Part shown: positions 7,690 to 16,089 of the stretch, one piece after another
Layout of the letters: each line of letters starts with the position of its first letter
How positions within the stretch are numbered: position 1 is the stretch's first letter
Source of the DNA: Micromonospora solifontis
Lineage (GTDB): Bacteria; Actinomycetota; Actinomycetes; Mycobacteriales; Micromonosporaceae
Reading direction: 5' to 3'
Assembly: GCF_003725545.1 (NCBI RefSeq)
Contig: NZ_RJLN01000012.1
Coordinates: forward strand, 31,694 to 95,693
Length of the DNA stretch: 64,000 bases
Made by a program: the position numbers and the translations under genes
The notes under the pieces: generated by a model
Told to the model about the DNA's origin: nothing
What the model saw: the letters and a program-made list of their open reading frames with translations, nothing else
The model's database searches: none

Positions 7690-10299
7690 GTGACCCCATC
7701 CCGACGCCGCCTCACGGCGCTCGCCGCGGCCACCACCCTGGTGCTGACCGGCGCCAGCACCGGCGTGGCGCACGCCGAGGTGCCCCCGGACGCCCCGGAG
7801 CAGCTGCGCAACGGCGACTTCAGCGACGGCACCGCCCCCTGGTTCTCCTACGGCACCGGGGCGCTCGGCGTCACCGACGGCCAACTCTGCACCACCGTCC
7901 CCGGCGGCCTGGCCAACCCGTGGGACGCCGGCATCGGCCAGGACGCGGTGCCGCTGATCGCCGGCGCCGAGTACGAACTGGCCTTCGACGTCTCCGCCAC
8001 CCCCGGGGCGGCCGTCAAGGCGGTGCTCCAGCTCGGCAGCGCCCCCTACACCACGTACGCCAGCGTCGACGCCACCGCCACCGGCACCGCCGCGCACGTC
8101 ACGAAGACGTTCACCGCCCCGGCCGACAACCCGGGCGCGCAGCTGATCTTCCAGGTCGGCGGCAGCCCCGAGGCGCAGACCTTCTGCCTGGACAACGTCT
8201 CGCTGCGCGGCGGCGAGGCGGCCCCGCCGTACGAGCCGGACACCGGGCCCCGGGTGCGGGTCAACCAGGTCGGCTACCTGCCCGGCGGCCCGAAGAACGG
8301 CACCGTGGTCACCGCGGCCACCGACCCGCTGCCCTGGCAGCTGAAGTCGGCCGCCGGCACGGTGGTGGCCGACGGCGAGACCACCCCGCGCGGGGTCGAC
8401 CCCGCCTCGGGGCAAAACGTGCAGACCGTGGACTTCTCCGCCTGGCGCACCCCGGGCACCGGCTACACCCTGACCGTCGACGGCGAGACCAGCCACCCGT
8501 TCGACATCTCCGGCACCCTCTACCAGCGGCTGCGCGCCGACTCGCTGCAGTTCTTCTACGCCCAGCGCAGCGGCACGGCGATCGACGGCGACCTGCTCGG
8601 CGCGGCGTACGCCCGCCCGGCCGGCCACCTCGGCGTGGCACCCAACCAGGGCGACACCGACGTGCCGTGCCAGCCGGACGTCTGCGACTACCGGCTGGAC
8701 GTGCGCGGCGGCTGGTACGACGCCGGCGACCACGGCAAGTACGTGGTCAACGGCGGCATCGCCACCTACCAGCTGCTGAACGCGTTCGAGCGGACCAAGA
8801 CCGCGGAGACCGCCGGTGGCGGGGCGGCGCTCGGCGACGCCACCCTGCGGGTGCCCGAGCGGGGCAACAAGGTCCCGGACATCCTCGACGAGGCCCGCTG
8901 GGAGCTGGAGTTCCTGCTGCGCATGCAGGTGCCGGCCGGCCAGCCCCTCGCCGGGATGGCCCACCACAAGATCCACGACAAGAACTGGACCGGCCTGCCG
9001 CTGGCCCCGCAGGACGACCCGCAGCCGCGCGAGCTGCACCCGCCGTCCACCGCCGCCACCCTCAACCTGGCCGCCGTCGCGGCCCAGTGCGCCCGCCTGT
9101 TCGCCCCCTACGACGCCGCTTTCGCGGCCCGCTGCGGAGCCGCCGCGAAGACCGCGTACGCGGCGGCCAAGGCGCACCCGGCGGTCTACGCCAGCGCGGC
9201 CGACGGCAACGGCGGTGGCGCGTACGAGGACTCGAACGTCACCGACGAGTTCTACTGGGCGGCGGTCGAGTTGTGGCTGACCACCGGGGACCAGGCGTAC
9301 CTGACCGACCTGACCGCCTCGCCGCTGCACACCGCCGACGTCTTCGACGCGGGGGGCGCGTTCGGCTGGCAGAGCGTGGCCGCGCTGGGCCGGCTCGACC
9401 TGGCCACCGTGCCCAACGCCCTGCCGGCCGCCGAGCGGACCCGGATCCGGGCCTCGGTGACCGCCGCCGCCGACCGCTACCTGGCCACCCTGCGCGACCA
9501 GGCTTACGGGCTGCCGCTGCCCGGCATCGCCGGCGCGTACGTCTGGGGCAGCAACAGCAACATCGTCAACAACGCGGTCGTGCTGGCCACCGCGTTCGAC
9601 CTCACCCGGGACGCGAAGTACCGGAACGGGGCGGTGCAGACCGCCGACTACCTGCTCGGCCGCAACGCGCTGAACATGTCGTACGTGACCGGCTGGGGCG
9701 AGCAGCACGCGCGCAACCAGCACAGCCGGATCTTCGCCCACCAGCTGAACCCGGACCTGCCGAACCCGCCGGCCGGCTCCCTGGCGGGCGGTGCGAACGC
9801 CGGCATCCAGGACCCGTTCGCGGCCAACCTGCTCGCCGGCTGCGCGCCGATGTTCTGCTACGTCGACGACATCAACTCGTACTCGACCAACGAGATCGCG
9901 ATCAACTGGAACTCGGCGCTGGCCTGGCTGGCGTCCTTCCTCGCCGACCAGGGTGCGGCGGCGGCGGTGCCGGCCCCGACCTGCGCCGTCACGTACACCA
10001 CCCACGGCAGCTGGTCGGGTGGCTTCACCACCCAGGTCACCGTGCGCAACACCGGTACGGCGGCGGTCAACGGCTGGAACGTGCGCTGGGCGTTCACCGG
10101 TGACCAGAAGGTGGACACCTACTGGCTGGCGAAGATCAGCCAGTCCGGGGCGACGGTCACCGCGAAGAACGAGTCGTACAACGCGACGATCGCGCCGGGC
10201 GCGTCGATCACCTTCGGCCTGAACGGGTTGACGGCCGGTGGCCCCAACCCCAACCCGACCCTCGTCACCCTCAACGGAACCCCCTGCACCGTCTCCTGA
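7690..10299 (+). CDS. Secreted GH9 endoglucanase (cellulase) with CBM4/9-like and CBM2 domains
   Basis: This is an 869-residue exoenzyme. A signal peptide ([19 protein letters not shown], cleavage after VAHA) is followed by a CBM4/9-like beta-sandwich (about residues 30-180). Next come a CelD-type Ig-like domain (starting [12 protein letters not shown]) and a GH9 catalytic domain. Catalytic landmarks are [29 protein letters not shown] and [17 protein letters not shown] with the acid glutamate. A CBM2 domain ([15 protein letters not shown] to the end) binds cellulose. The enzyme hydrolyses internal beta-1,4 bonds by inversion. GTG 7690 has AAGGA six bases upstream. Expression should be controlled through the palindrome at 7630-7643. 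Confidence 0.95.
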   Translation: MTPSRRRLTALAAATTLVLTGASTGVAHAEVPPDAPEQLRNGDFSDGTAPWFSYGTGALGVTDGQLCTTVPGGLANPWDAGIGQDAVPLIAGAEYELAFDVSATPGAAVKAVLQLGSAPYTTYASVDATATGTAAHVTKTFTAPADNPGAQLIFQVGGSPEAQTFCLDNVSLRGGEAAPPYEPDTGPRVRVNQVGYLPGGPKNGTVVTAATDPLPWQLKSAAGTVVADGETTPRGVDPASGQNVQTVDFSAWRTPGTGYTLTVDGETSHPFDISGTLYQRLRADSLQFFYAQRSGTAIDGDLLGAAYARPAGHLGVAPNQGDTDVPCQPDVCDYRLDVRGGWYDAGDHGKYVVNGGIATYQLLNAFERTKTAETAGGGAALGDATLRVPERGNKVPDILDEARWELEFLLRMQVPAGQPLAGMAHHKIHDKNWTGLPLAPQDDPQPRELHPPSTAATLNLAAVAAQCARLFAPYDAAFAARCGAAAKTAYAAAKAHPAVYASAADGNGGGAYEDSNVTDEFYWAAVELWLTTGDQAYLTDLTASPLHTADVFDAGGAFGWQSVAALGRLDLATVPNALPAAERTRIRASVTAAADRYLATLRDQAYGLPLPGIAGAYVWGSNSNIVNNAVVLATAFDLTRDAKYRNGAVQTADYLLGRNALNMSYVTGWGEQHARNQHSRIFAHQLNPDLPNPPAGSLAGGANAGIQDPFAANLLAGCAPMFCYVDDINSYSTNEIAINWNSALAWLASFLADQGAAAAVPAPTCAVTYTTHGSWSGGFTTQVTVRNTGTAAVNGWNVRWAFTGDQKVDTYWLAKISQSGATVTAKNESYNATIAPGASITFGLNGLTAGGPNPNPTLVTLNGTPCTVS

Positions 10300-10337
10300 C
10301 GCCTCCCGCGAGCGGCGCTGGGATCGGCGCAGTTTCC

Positions 10338-10379
10338 CGGAAATAGTGGCCTTCCGGTCTTGGAAGGCCACTATTTCCG
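10338..10379. repeat. Dispersed AGTGGC hairpin, copy 1
   Basis: CGGAAATAGTGGCCTTCC (10338-10355) and its exact complement at 10362-10379 form an 18-bp perfect stem with a 6-nt loop. It lies about 40 bp after the cellulase stop and is one of four related elements (others at 11763, 31876 and 32903). It may act as a terminator or be a REP-like mobile repeat. Confidence 0.75.
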
Positions 10380-10424
10380 TGGAAGAGGCCCCTCGAGTAC
10401 GTCAGCGGGCGCGGCGCACCCCGG

Positions 10425-10430
10425 TACGGT
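10425..10430 (+). promoter_or_regulatory. Putative leaderless -10 element for the SMR transporter
   Basis: TACGGT lies six bases before the GTG start, and no Shine-Dalgarno sequence is visible. Confidence 0.5.
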
Positions 10431-10436
10431 CCCGGG

Positions 10437-10757
10437 GTGGCGTACCTCTTCCTGCTGGGGGCGATCACCGCCGAGGTGATCGGGACCAGCCTGCTCAAGG
10501 CGACCGACGGCTTCACCCGGCTCTGGCCCACGCTCGGCGTGGCGGTCGCCTACCTGTCGTCGTTCGGGCTGCTCTCCCTGACCGTCAAGGACATCCCGGT
10601 CGGGGTGGCGTACGCGATCTGGTCCGGGCTGGGCACCGCCGCGATCATGGCGATCGGCGCGGCCTTCCTCGGCGAACCGATCAGCGTCGCCAAGGTGGTC
10701 GGCGCCGGCCTGGTGATCGCCGGGGTGGTGGTGCTCAACCTCGGCGGCGCCCACTGA
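10437..10757 (+). CDS. Small multidrug resistance (SMR) family transporter
   Basis: This 106-residue membrane protein has four predicted helices, the normal size for EmrE/QacC/SugE-type proteins. The membrane-embedded glutamate essential for proton coupling is at residue 13 (GAITAEVIGTSLLKATDGF), and the conserved YAIWSGLGTA segment is present. Members act as dimers to export quaternary ammonium compounds, lipophilic cations or guanidinium; sequence alone does not separate these. The GTG start is set by a TANNNT element six bases upstream. Confidence 0.9.
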   Translation: MAYLFLLGAITAEVIGTSLLKATDGFTRLWPTLGVAVAYLSSFGLLSLTVKDIPVGVAYAIWSGLGTAAIMAIGAAFLGEPISVAKVVGAGLVIAGVVVLNLGGAH

Positions 10758-10798
10758 TCCCGACGAAACCCGGTGGACGCACGCCGGGCGCGTGGGCG

Positions 10799-11722
10799 AT
10801 GGTGGCGGCCATGGACGGCGGCGGACTGTCCGGCGCGGAGCGCCGGGTGTGGGCGGCCTTACCGGCGGGCACCCGCGCCGCGCTGGCCGGCCTGCCTGCG
10901 GCGGACCTGCGCACGCTGCTGCTGACGGTGGCCCGGGACCGCGCCGCGACCGTCCAGCCGGCGGACGTGCTGCGGCGCTGGCGCGAGGACCGTTTCGTCC
11001 GTCCGTCCGACGTCGACCCCCGCGCGCTGGCCCGGGTGGAGGCGCGGCTGTGGGAGCTGCTGCCCGCCGACGTGGCGGGCGTGGAGCTGTCCCCCGTCGC
11101 CCCGCTCGGCACGTGTACCGCGGTCGCGCCGGTCAGCCAGCACCGGATCGTCACCACGATGCGCGGCACCGAGGTGGTGAGCGACCCGACGAACACCCTG
11201 GCCGTCGAGGCGGCGGTGCGCCGGCGGCGCGGCGACGAGGTGCACCTGGCCGCCGTGCACCGGGTGCTGCGGGCGCAGGACTTCGGGCCGGGCACGTCGG
11301 CGCACTTCCGCCTCTTCACGCTGGTCTCCAGCGCCCGGGACGCCGGGTCGGGACGGACCGAGGCACGCCTGCTCGTCCGGCACCTGGCCTGGTGGCACCG
11401 GGTGCTCGCCGACCTGGCGGCGTCGGCCTGGCCCCGGCTGCACGTCACGGTCCTCGACCGGGTCGTGGGTGAACGGCTCGCGGACACGGTCCGGCCGGCC
11501 CTCACCGCCGAGGGGATCACGGTGCACGACGAGCCGGAGCGGCAACGCGGGCGCGGCTACTACACGGGGGCGGCAGTGCGCCTCACCCTTCACGCCGGCA
11601 GCCTGGAGATCGGCGACGGCGGCGGCACCGACTGGACGGCCCGGCTGCTGGGTGACGCGAAGGAACGCTGCCTGGTCTCCTGTCTGGCGACCGAACGCCT
11701 GGTCACCGGGGTGAACGGATGA
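10799..11722 (+). CDS. Conserved protein of unknown function, possibly class II aaRS-like fold
   Basis: This 307-residue soluble protein (or 303 if it starts at ATG 10811) is not recognised with confidence. Notable stretches are APVSQHRIVTTMRGTEVVSD, VHRVLRAQDFGPGTSAHFRL and the C-terminal GAAVRLTLHAGSLEIGDGGG. The second recalls motif 2 of class II aminoacyl-tRNA synthetases (an R..Q/E then FR.F pattern) and the last recalls a glycine-rich motif 3. On that basis an aaRS-like or HisZ-like fold is possible, but this is inference only. It follows the SMR gene by about 40 bp and is followed by an AGTGGC hairpin. Confidence 0.6.
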   Translation: MVAAMDGGGLSGAERRVWAALPAGTRAALAGLPAADLRTLLLTVARDRAATVQPADVLRRWREDRFVRPSDVDPRALARVEARLWELLPADVAGVELSPVAPLGTCTAVAPVSQHRIVTTMRGTEVVSDPTNTLAVEAAVRRRRGDEVHLAAVHRVLRAQDFGPGTSAHFRLFTLVSSARDAGSGRTEARLLVRHLAWWHRVLADLAASAWPRLHVTVLDRVVGERLADTVRPALTAEGITVHDEPERQRGRGYYTGAAVRLTLHAGSLEIGDGGGTDWTARLLGDAKERCLVSCLATERLVTGVNG

Positions 11723-11762
11723 GCCTCCACGCCGCCGCGCGACGGGGTGCTCGATCCGGGAA

Positions 11763-11795
11763 GTAGTGGCCTCCTCATCCGGCGGAGGCCACTAC
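11763..11795. repeat. Dispersed AGTGGC hairpin, copy 2 (divergent)
   Basis: GTAGTGGCCTCC (11763-11774) and GGAGGCCACTAC (11784-11795) form a 12-bp perfect stem with a 9-nt loop. It lies about 40 bp after a stop codon, like the other three copies, and shares the GTGGCC/GGCCAC core. Its outer bases are more diverged. Confidence 0.65.
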
Positions 11796-11868
11796 CGCCA
11801 CGATCGAGCGTGATCTTCGCCGCCGACCGGGTCCGCTGCGCCACGGGTGCCGAGCGGCGTTCCGGGCG

Positions 11869-11874
11869 TACCCT
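11869..11874 (+). promoter_or_regulatory. Putative leaderless -10 element for the HAD phosphatase
   Basis: TACCCT ends six bases before the GTG at 11881, and no ribosome-binding site is visible. Confidence 0.55.
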
Positions 11875-11880
11875 GCACCG

Positions 11881-12480
11881 GTGGTCCTCACCCTGCCGCC
11901 CGGCGACTTCCGCGCGTACCTGTTCGACTGCGACGGCACCATCGTCGACTCGATGCCCCTGCACCACCGCGCCTGGTGCGCGGTGCTGGACGAGTGGGGC
12001 TGCGAGTTCCCCGAGGAGCTGTTCTACGCCTGGGGCGGGCGGCCCGTCGCCGACATCGTCGCCGACCTCAACGAACGCCAGGGGCTGGCCATGCCCGTGG
12101 AACTGGTGATGCGCCGCCAGGAGGAGCACTACCAGCGCGGGCTGCCCGAGGTGACCGCCGTGCCGGAGGTGCTCGCGCACATCGAGGACGCCCACGGTCG
12201 GCTGCCGTTCGCGGTCGTCTCCGGCGGCAGCCGCGAATCGGTCACCGTCTCGCTCAGCGCGCTCGGCCTGCTCGACCGGTTCGAGACGCTGGTCTGCGCC
12301 GGGGACTACACCCGGCCCAAGCCCGACCCGGAGGGCTACCTGCTCGCCGCCCGGCGCCTCGGCGTCGCCCCGGCCGACTGCCTCGTCTTCGAGGACACCG
12401 ACCTCGGCGTGCAGGCGGCGACGGCGGCGGGCATGGCGGCGGTACGCGTACCGCAACCCTGGCAGCGGGCCGAAGTGTGA
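11881..12480 (+). CDS. HAD-superfamily hydrolase, beta-phosphoglucomutase-like
   Basis: This 199-residue cytosolic protein has all HAD motifs: the nucleophile pair in FDCDGTIVDSMPLHHRAW (Asp16 and Asp18), motif II in VVSGGSRESV, the motif III lysine in RPKPDPEGYLLAARRLG, and acidic motif IV in VFEDTDLGVQAA. The helical cap between motifs I and II is the small type seen in beta-phosphoglucomutase and related sugar-phosphate phosphatases. The exact substrate is unknown. The GTG start follows a TANNNT box at 6-nt spacing, so the transcript is probably leaderless. Confidence 0.88.
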   Translation: MVLTLPPGDFRAYLFDCDGTIVDSMPLHHRAWCAVLDEWGCEFPEELFYAWGGRPVADIVADLNERQGLAMPVELVMRRQEEHYQRGLPEVTAVPEVLAHIEDAHGRLPFAVVSGGSRESVTVSLSALGLLDRFETLVCAGDYTRPKPDPEGYLLAARRLGVAPADCLVFEDTDLGVQAATAAGMAAVRVPQPWQRAEV

Positions 12481-12524
12481 CGGGGGTCGCCGCCATCGGG
12501 TGACCCGCCCGGCCCGCGCCTGCC

Positions 12525-12530
12525 TAGGGT
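12525..12530 (+). promoter_or_regulatory. Putative leaderless -10 element for the MFS transporter
   Basis: TAGGGT lies seven bases before the ATG at 12538. A GTGACC hexamer 19 bp upstream may be the -35. Confidence 0.55.
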
Positions 12531-12537
12531 CGGTGGC

Positions 12538-13836
12538 ATGGCCGTCGACGGGGACGCCGCGACCCGGCGCGGGTGGCGCCGGCTGCTCGACGCGTCGCCG
12601 ATCCCGCCGCCCGGCCGGCTGCGCACCCTGTCGCTGGCCACCCTGGCCAACACGGTCGGCTCCGGGCTCTGGCTGGCCGGCGCGGCGCTCTACCTGACCC
12701 GGGACGTCGGCCTCTCCCCCGCCTCGGTCGGCGCGGGGCTCACCGTCGCCGGGCTGGTCGGGCTCACCGCGAGCGTGCCGCTCGGCGCGCTGGCCGACCG
12801 GCGGGACCCGCGTACGCTGCGCGCCGCCCTTCAGGTGGGCCAGGCGGCCGTGGCGGCGGCGTACCTGCTGGTCGGCTCGTTCCCGGTGTTCCTCGCGGTG
12901 GCGGTGCTGGACGCGCTGCTCACCTCCGGCAACCTGGCGGTCCGCGCCGCGCTGGTCGCCGCCGTGGCGGGCCCGCGGGGCCGGGTGCACGCCTTCGCCA
13001 CGCTGCGGGCGGTGGCCAACCTGGGCATCGCGGTCGGCGCGGCGCTGGCCGGGATCGCGCTGGCCGTGGACACCCACCTCGCGTACCAGGTGCTGGTGGT
13101 CGGGAACGCCGCCACCTACCTGCTCTCGGCGGCGCTGCTGCTGCGGCTGCCGGCCGGTCCGCCGGCGCGGCGCGACCCGGCCGCCCGGCCACGACGGGCG
13201 GGCGCGCTGCGCGACGGACGCTTCCTCGCGGTCAGCGGGGCGTCCGCGGTGCTGACCCTGCACCTGACGACCCTCACCCTCGTGGTGCCGCTGTGGACGG
13301 TGACCCGGGCCGGCGCGCCGCCGCCGGTGGTCTCGGCGGTGCTGCTGACCAACACGGTGCTCACCGTGCTGCTGGCGGTACGGCTCAGCCGGGGCGCGGA
13401 CACCGCCGCCCCGGCCGCCCGGAAGCTGCGCCGGGCCGGTCTGGTGCTGGCGGCGGCGACCCCGCTCTACGCGGTCACCGCCGGCCTGCCCACCGTCGCG
13501 GCGGTCACGCTGCTGCTGCTCGCCACGGCGGTCTGGACACTCGGCGACCTGTGGCACGGCGCCGCCGCGGCGGGCCTCGCCTACGACCTGGCCCCACCGG
13601 CGGCGCTCGGCGCGTACCAGGGGGCGGACGGCCTGCTCGCCGGCCTGGCCCGCGCGGTCGGACCGGCGCTGCTCACCCTGCTGGTGCTGGACGGCGGGGT
13701 GCCCGGCTGGCTGGTGCTCGGCGCGCTGTTCGCGGTGGTCGGCCTGGCCGCCCCGGCGCTGACCCGGTGGGCGCTGGCCAACCGCTCGGTCGACGAGCCG
13801 GCGGTGGCCGGCGACCGGCCGGCCGCCGCCGTGTAG
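12538..13836 (+). CDS. Major facilitator superfamily transporter
   Basis: This 432-residue polytopic membrane protein has about 12 hydrophobic helices. The cytoplasmic loop 2-3 signature is recognisable in PLGALADRRDPRTLRAALQ. After the sixth helix is a short basic linker (PAGPPARRDPAARPRRAG), the usual break between the two halves. It resembles drug/metabolite exporters, but the substrate cannot be deduced. It is probably transcribed from its own leaderless promoter. A broken acetyltransferase gene follows 12 bp downstream. Confidence 0.88.
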   Translation: MAVDGDAATRRGWRRLLDASPIPPPGRLRTLSLATLANTVGSGLWLAGAALYLTRDVGLSPASVGAGLTVAGLVGLTASVPLGALADRRDPRTLRAALQVGQAAVAAAYLLVGSFPVFLAVAVLDALLTSGNLAVRAALVAAVAGPRGRVHAFATLRAVANLGIAVGAALAGIALAVDTHLAYQVLVVGNAATYLLSAALLLRLPAGPPARRDPAARPRRAGALRDGRFLAVSGASAVLTLHLTTLTLVVPLWTVTRAGAPPPVVSAVLLTNTVLTVLLAVRLSRGADTAAPAARKLRRAGLVLAAATPLYAVTAGLPTVAAVTLLLLATAVWTLGDLWHGAAAAGLAYDLAPPAALGAYQGADGLLAGLARAVGPALLTLLVLDGGVPGWLVLGALFAVVGLAAPALTRWALANRSVDEPAVAGDRPAAAV

Positions 13837-13848
13837 CAGCATGACGGC

Positions 13849-14213
13849 ATGACCGACCAGCAGACCCTCACCATCCGCCGGGGCGGCCCGGACGACGCCG
13901 GCACCGTGTTGCGGCTGCTCGACAGCGCCACCGCCTGGCTGGTGGCGCGGGGCCGGAGCTGTACGTGAACCTGCTGGTCACCGACCGGGCGTACGCCGGC
14001 CGCGGGATCGGCGCGCGGCTGCTGGCGTACGCGGCGGAGCTGGCCCGGGAGCGCGGCGTGGGGCTGCTGCGGGTGGACTGCTACCGCGGCGACGACCGGG
14101 CGCTGGTCCGCTTCTACGAGGGCTGCGGCTTCACCGCCACCGACCCGTTCACCGTCGAGCGGCCCGGGCGGGAGCCGTGGCCCGGCCAGGTCCTCGCCCG
14201 GCGGCTCATCTGA
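13849..14213 (+). pseudogene. GNAT acetyltransferase pseudogene with internal deletion
   Basis: The N-terminal part starts at ATG 13849 (MTDQQTLTIRRGGPDDAG, then LLDSATAWLVARG) and hits TGA at 13966 after 39 codons. A different frame resumes at about 13950 with GPELYVNLLVTDRAYAG and continues through the acetyl-CoA-binding motif GRGIGARLLAYAAE to the stop at 14213. The central beta strands expected between these parts are absent, so an out-of-frame deletion of roughly 60-80 codons joined the ends near 13945-13955. The remaining C-terminal piece (GTG 13965, 82 codons) lacks a complete GNAT fold and is unlikely to be active. Confidence 0.82.
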
Positions 14214-14217
14214 CCGG

Positions 14218-14475
14218 TCAGCCGATCTCCTCGTCGACGAAGCACCAGCGCCAGGACTCCCCCGGCTGGATCGACCGCATCACCGCGTGCCCGGTGTTCT
14301 CGAAGTGCTTGCTGGCGTGCTGGTACGGCGACGAGTCGCAGCAGCCGACGTGCCCGCAGGTCAGGCACGAGCGCAGGTGCACCCAGTCGTCGTTGCCGAC
14401 GGCGACGCAGTCCGGGCACTCGGTCGTGGTCACCGGCGTGACGTCGCCGGCCTCGGCCAGGTGCTGGCAGCTCAT
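14218..14475 (-). CDS. UBP-type zinc-finger protein
   Basis: This 85-residue protein consists almost entirely of a ubiquitin-protease-type zinc finger. Cys and His ligands are visible in MSCQHL, ECPDCVAVG, SCLTCGHVGCCD, ASKHFENTGH and WRWCF. In eukaryotes this fold binds the ubiquitin C-terminal Gly-Gly; the bacterial ligand is not established. The ATG overlaps the last four bases of the upstream antiporter gene, so the two are translationally coupled. That pairing suggests a role in regulating or assembling the antiporter, which is inference. Its stop is 5 bp from the pseudogene end. Confidence 0.88.
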   Translation of the reverse strand: MSCQHLAEAGDVTPVTTTECPDCVAVGNDDWVHLRSCLTCGHVGCCDSSPYQHASKHFENTGHAVMRSIQPGESWRWCFVDEEIG

Positions 14476-16052
14476 CCCTTGTCCTCCTGTCGCAGCAACG
14501 ACTCCTCCAGGTCCAGGTCACGATAGGCGCGGACCAGCACCTCCTCCGGGATCCGCCCGGAGTCGCGGGCGGCCCGGAAGACCTCCCGCTCGGCGTCGAT
14601 CATCTCCCGCCGCAGCCGACCGTACGCCTGGGAGGGGGTTTCCCGCTCGGCGCCACCGAGCCGTTCCCAGGCCAGGTTGGTGCGGCTCTGCACCAGGCCG
14701 CGCAGCCGCTCGACGACCGCGTCCGGCGCCCCCTCGGCCAGCTCCTCCAGGCGTTCCCGGGCCGCCCGGCTGGCCTGCTGCTGCACGGCGGCGGCGGAGA
14801 GCGCGTCCTGCACCGGGTCGTCCGGGGGCAGCTTGAGCGCGCGGGCCACCGCCGGCAGGGTGGCGCCCTGCGCGACGAGGGTCACCACGATCACCGCGAA
14901 CGCCAGCCAGATGAACAGTTGCCGCGGGTACGCCCGGCCGTCGGCGAGGGTGAGCGGCAGGGCGAGCGCGGCGGCCAGGGTGACCACGCCGCGCATCCCG
15001 GCCCAGCCGATGACGAGCGGCGCCCGCACCGACGGCGCCGGGTCCCGCTGGCGGACGCGCGGCACCAGCCGGGCCAGGTAGGTGGCCGGGAAGAGCCAGA
15101 CGAACCGGGTCAGCACGACGGCGGCCAGCACCGCGACGGTGATCCCGACCAGCCGGCCGAGCGGCTCGTCCAGGTCGCGGAGGACCTCGCGCAGTTGCAA
15201 CCCGACCAGCAGGAAGACCAGCCCTTCCAGGAGGAACTGGATCAGCTTCCAGAAGGCGCTGGTCTGGAGCCGGGAGGCGGCGGACATCAGCAGCGGCTGC
15301 TTGTGGCCGATGCCCAGCCCGGTCACCACCACCGCGACCACCCCGGAGGCGTGGATCTCCTCGGCGGCGAACACCACCGCGAACGGCACGATCAGCGACA
15401 GCGCGTTGTCCAGCACCGCGTCGGTGGTCCGCTTGTGCAGGTAGCCGAAGACGACCACGCCGAGCAGGCCGACGAGGATGCCGCCGCCGGCGGCGACCAC
15501 CACCTCGCGGGCCACGTCGCCGAACCCGACGTGCCCGCCGGTCGCGGTGGCCGCGGCGATCGCCACCCGCAGCAGCACCAGCGCGGTGGCGTCGTTGACC
15601 AGGCTCTCGCCCTCCAGGATGGTCACGATCCGCCGGGGCAGGCCGACCTTGCGGGCCACCGCGGTGGCGGCGACCGCGTCGGGCGGCGCCACCACCGCGC
15701 CCAGGGCCAGGCAGATCGCGTACGGCACGCCGGGCAGGAGCAGGTACAGCACGGTGCCGACCACGAACGCGGTGAAGATCACCAGCCCGACGGCGAGCAG
15801 CAGGATCGGCCGCAGGTTCAGCCGGAACGCCGGCACCGACGTCTTCAGGGCCGCCACGTAGAGCAGCGGGGGCAGGATGCCCACCAGCACCAGGTTCGGG
15901 TCCAGCCGCACGTGCGGGACGAACGGCAGGAAGGACAGGCCGAGGCCGAGCACCACCAGCAGGATCGGGGCGAGCAGGCCGAGCCGGCGGGCCAGGGCCG
16001 CGCCGAACGTGGCGATCGCGAGAAAGACCACGACCTCGAACAGAGCTTCCAT
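14472..16052 (-). CDS. Na+/H+ antiporter, CPA1 (NhaP) family
   Basis: This 526-residue integral membrane protein has about 12 helices, followed by a cytosolic tail of about 130 residues rich in charged helix (RERLEELAEGAPDAVVERLR, REMIDAEREVF). Family hallmarks are LEGESLVNDATALVLLR with the ion-binding Asp, VVAPPDAVAATAVARKVGLP, and GWAGMRGVVTLAAALALPL. It exchanges cytosolic Na+ (or K+) for protons and contributes to pH and salt homeostasis. A TAGGCT element eight bases before the ATG indicates a leaderless transcript. It forms a two-gene operon with the downstream UBP zinc-finger gene (4-bp overlap). Confidence 0.92.
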   Translation of the reverse strand: MEALFEVVVFLAIATFGAALARRLGLLAPILLVVLGLGLSFLPFVPHVRLDPNLVLVGILPPLLYVAALKTSVPAFRLNLRPILLLAVGLVIFTAFVVGTVLYLLLPGVPYAICLALGAVVAPPDAVAATAVARKVGLPRRIVTILEGESLVNDATALVLLRVAIAAATATGGHVGFGDVAREVVVAAGGGILVGLLGVVVFGYLHKRTTDAVLDNALSLIVPFAVVFAAEEIHASGVVAVVVTGLGIGHKQPLLMSAASRLQTSAFWKLIQFLLEGLVFLLVGLQLREVLRDLDEPLGRLVGITVAVLAAVVLTRFVWLFPATYLARLVPRVRQRDPAPSVRAPLVIGWAGMRGVVTLAAALALPLTLADGRAYPRQLFIWLAFAVIVVTLVAQGATLPAVARALKLPPDDPVQDALSAAAVQQQASRAARERLEELAEGAPDAVVERLRGLVQSRTNLAWERLGGAERETPSQAYGRLRREMIDAEREVFRAARDSGRIPEEVLVRAYRDLDLEESLLRQEDKG

Positions 16053-16060
16053 GGGGTACG

Positions 16061-16066
16061 AGCCTA
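16061..16066 (-). promoter_or_regulatory. Putative leaderless -10 element for the antiporter operon
   Basis: On the minus strand TAGGCT lies eight bases before the ATG at 16052. Confidence 0.5.
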
Positions 16067-16089
16067 AGCGGCTCGCGTTTCCGGCGTGA

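Noticed and set aside
7345..10371. 1008-codon minus-strand frame opposite the cellulase
   Set aside because: No domain is recognisable, and the cellulase on the plus strand has signal peptide, catalytic motifs and promoter.
13965..14213. 82-codon gene annotated from GTG 13965 as an intact GNAT protein
   Set aside because: The matching N-terminal half lies just upstream in another frame, so this is the tail of a pseudogene.
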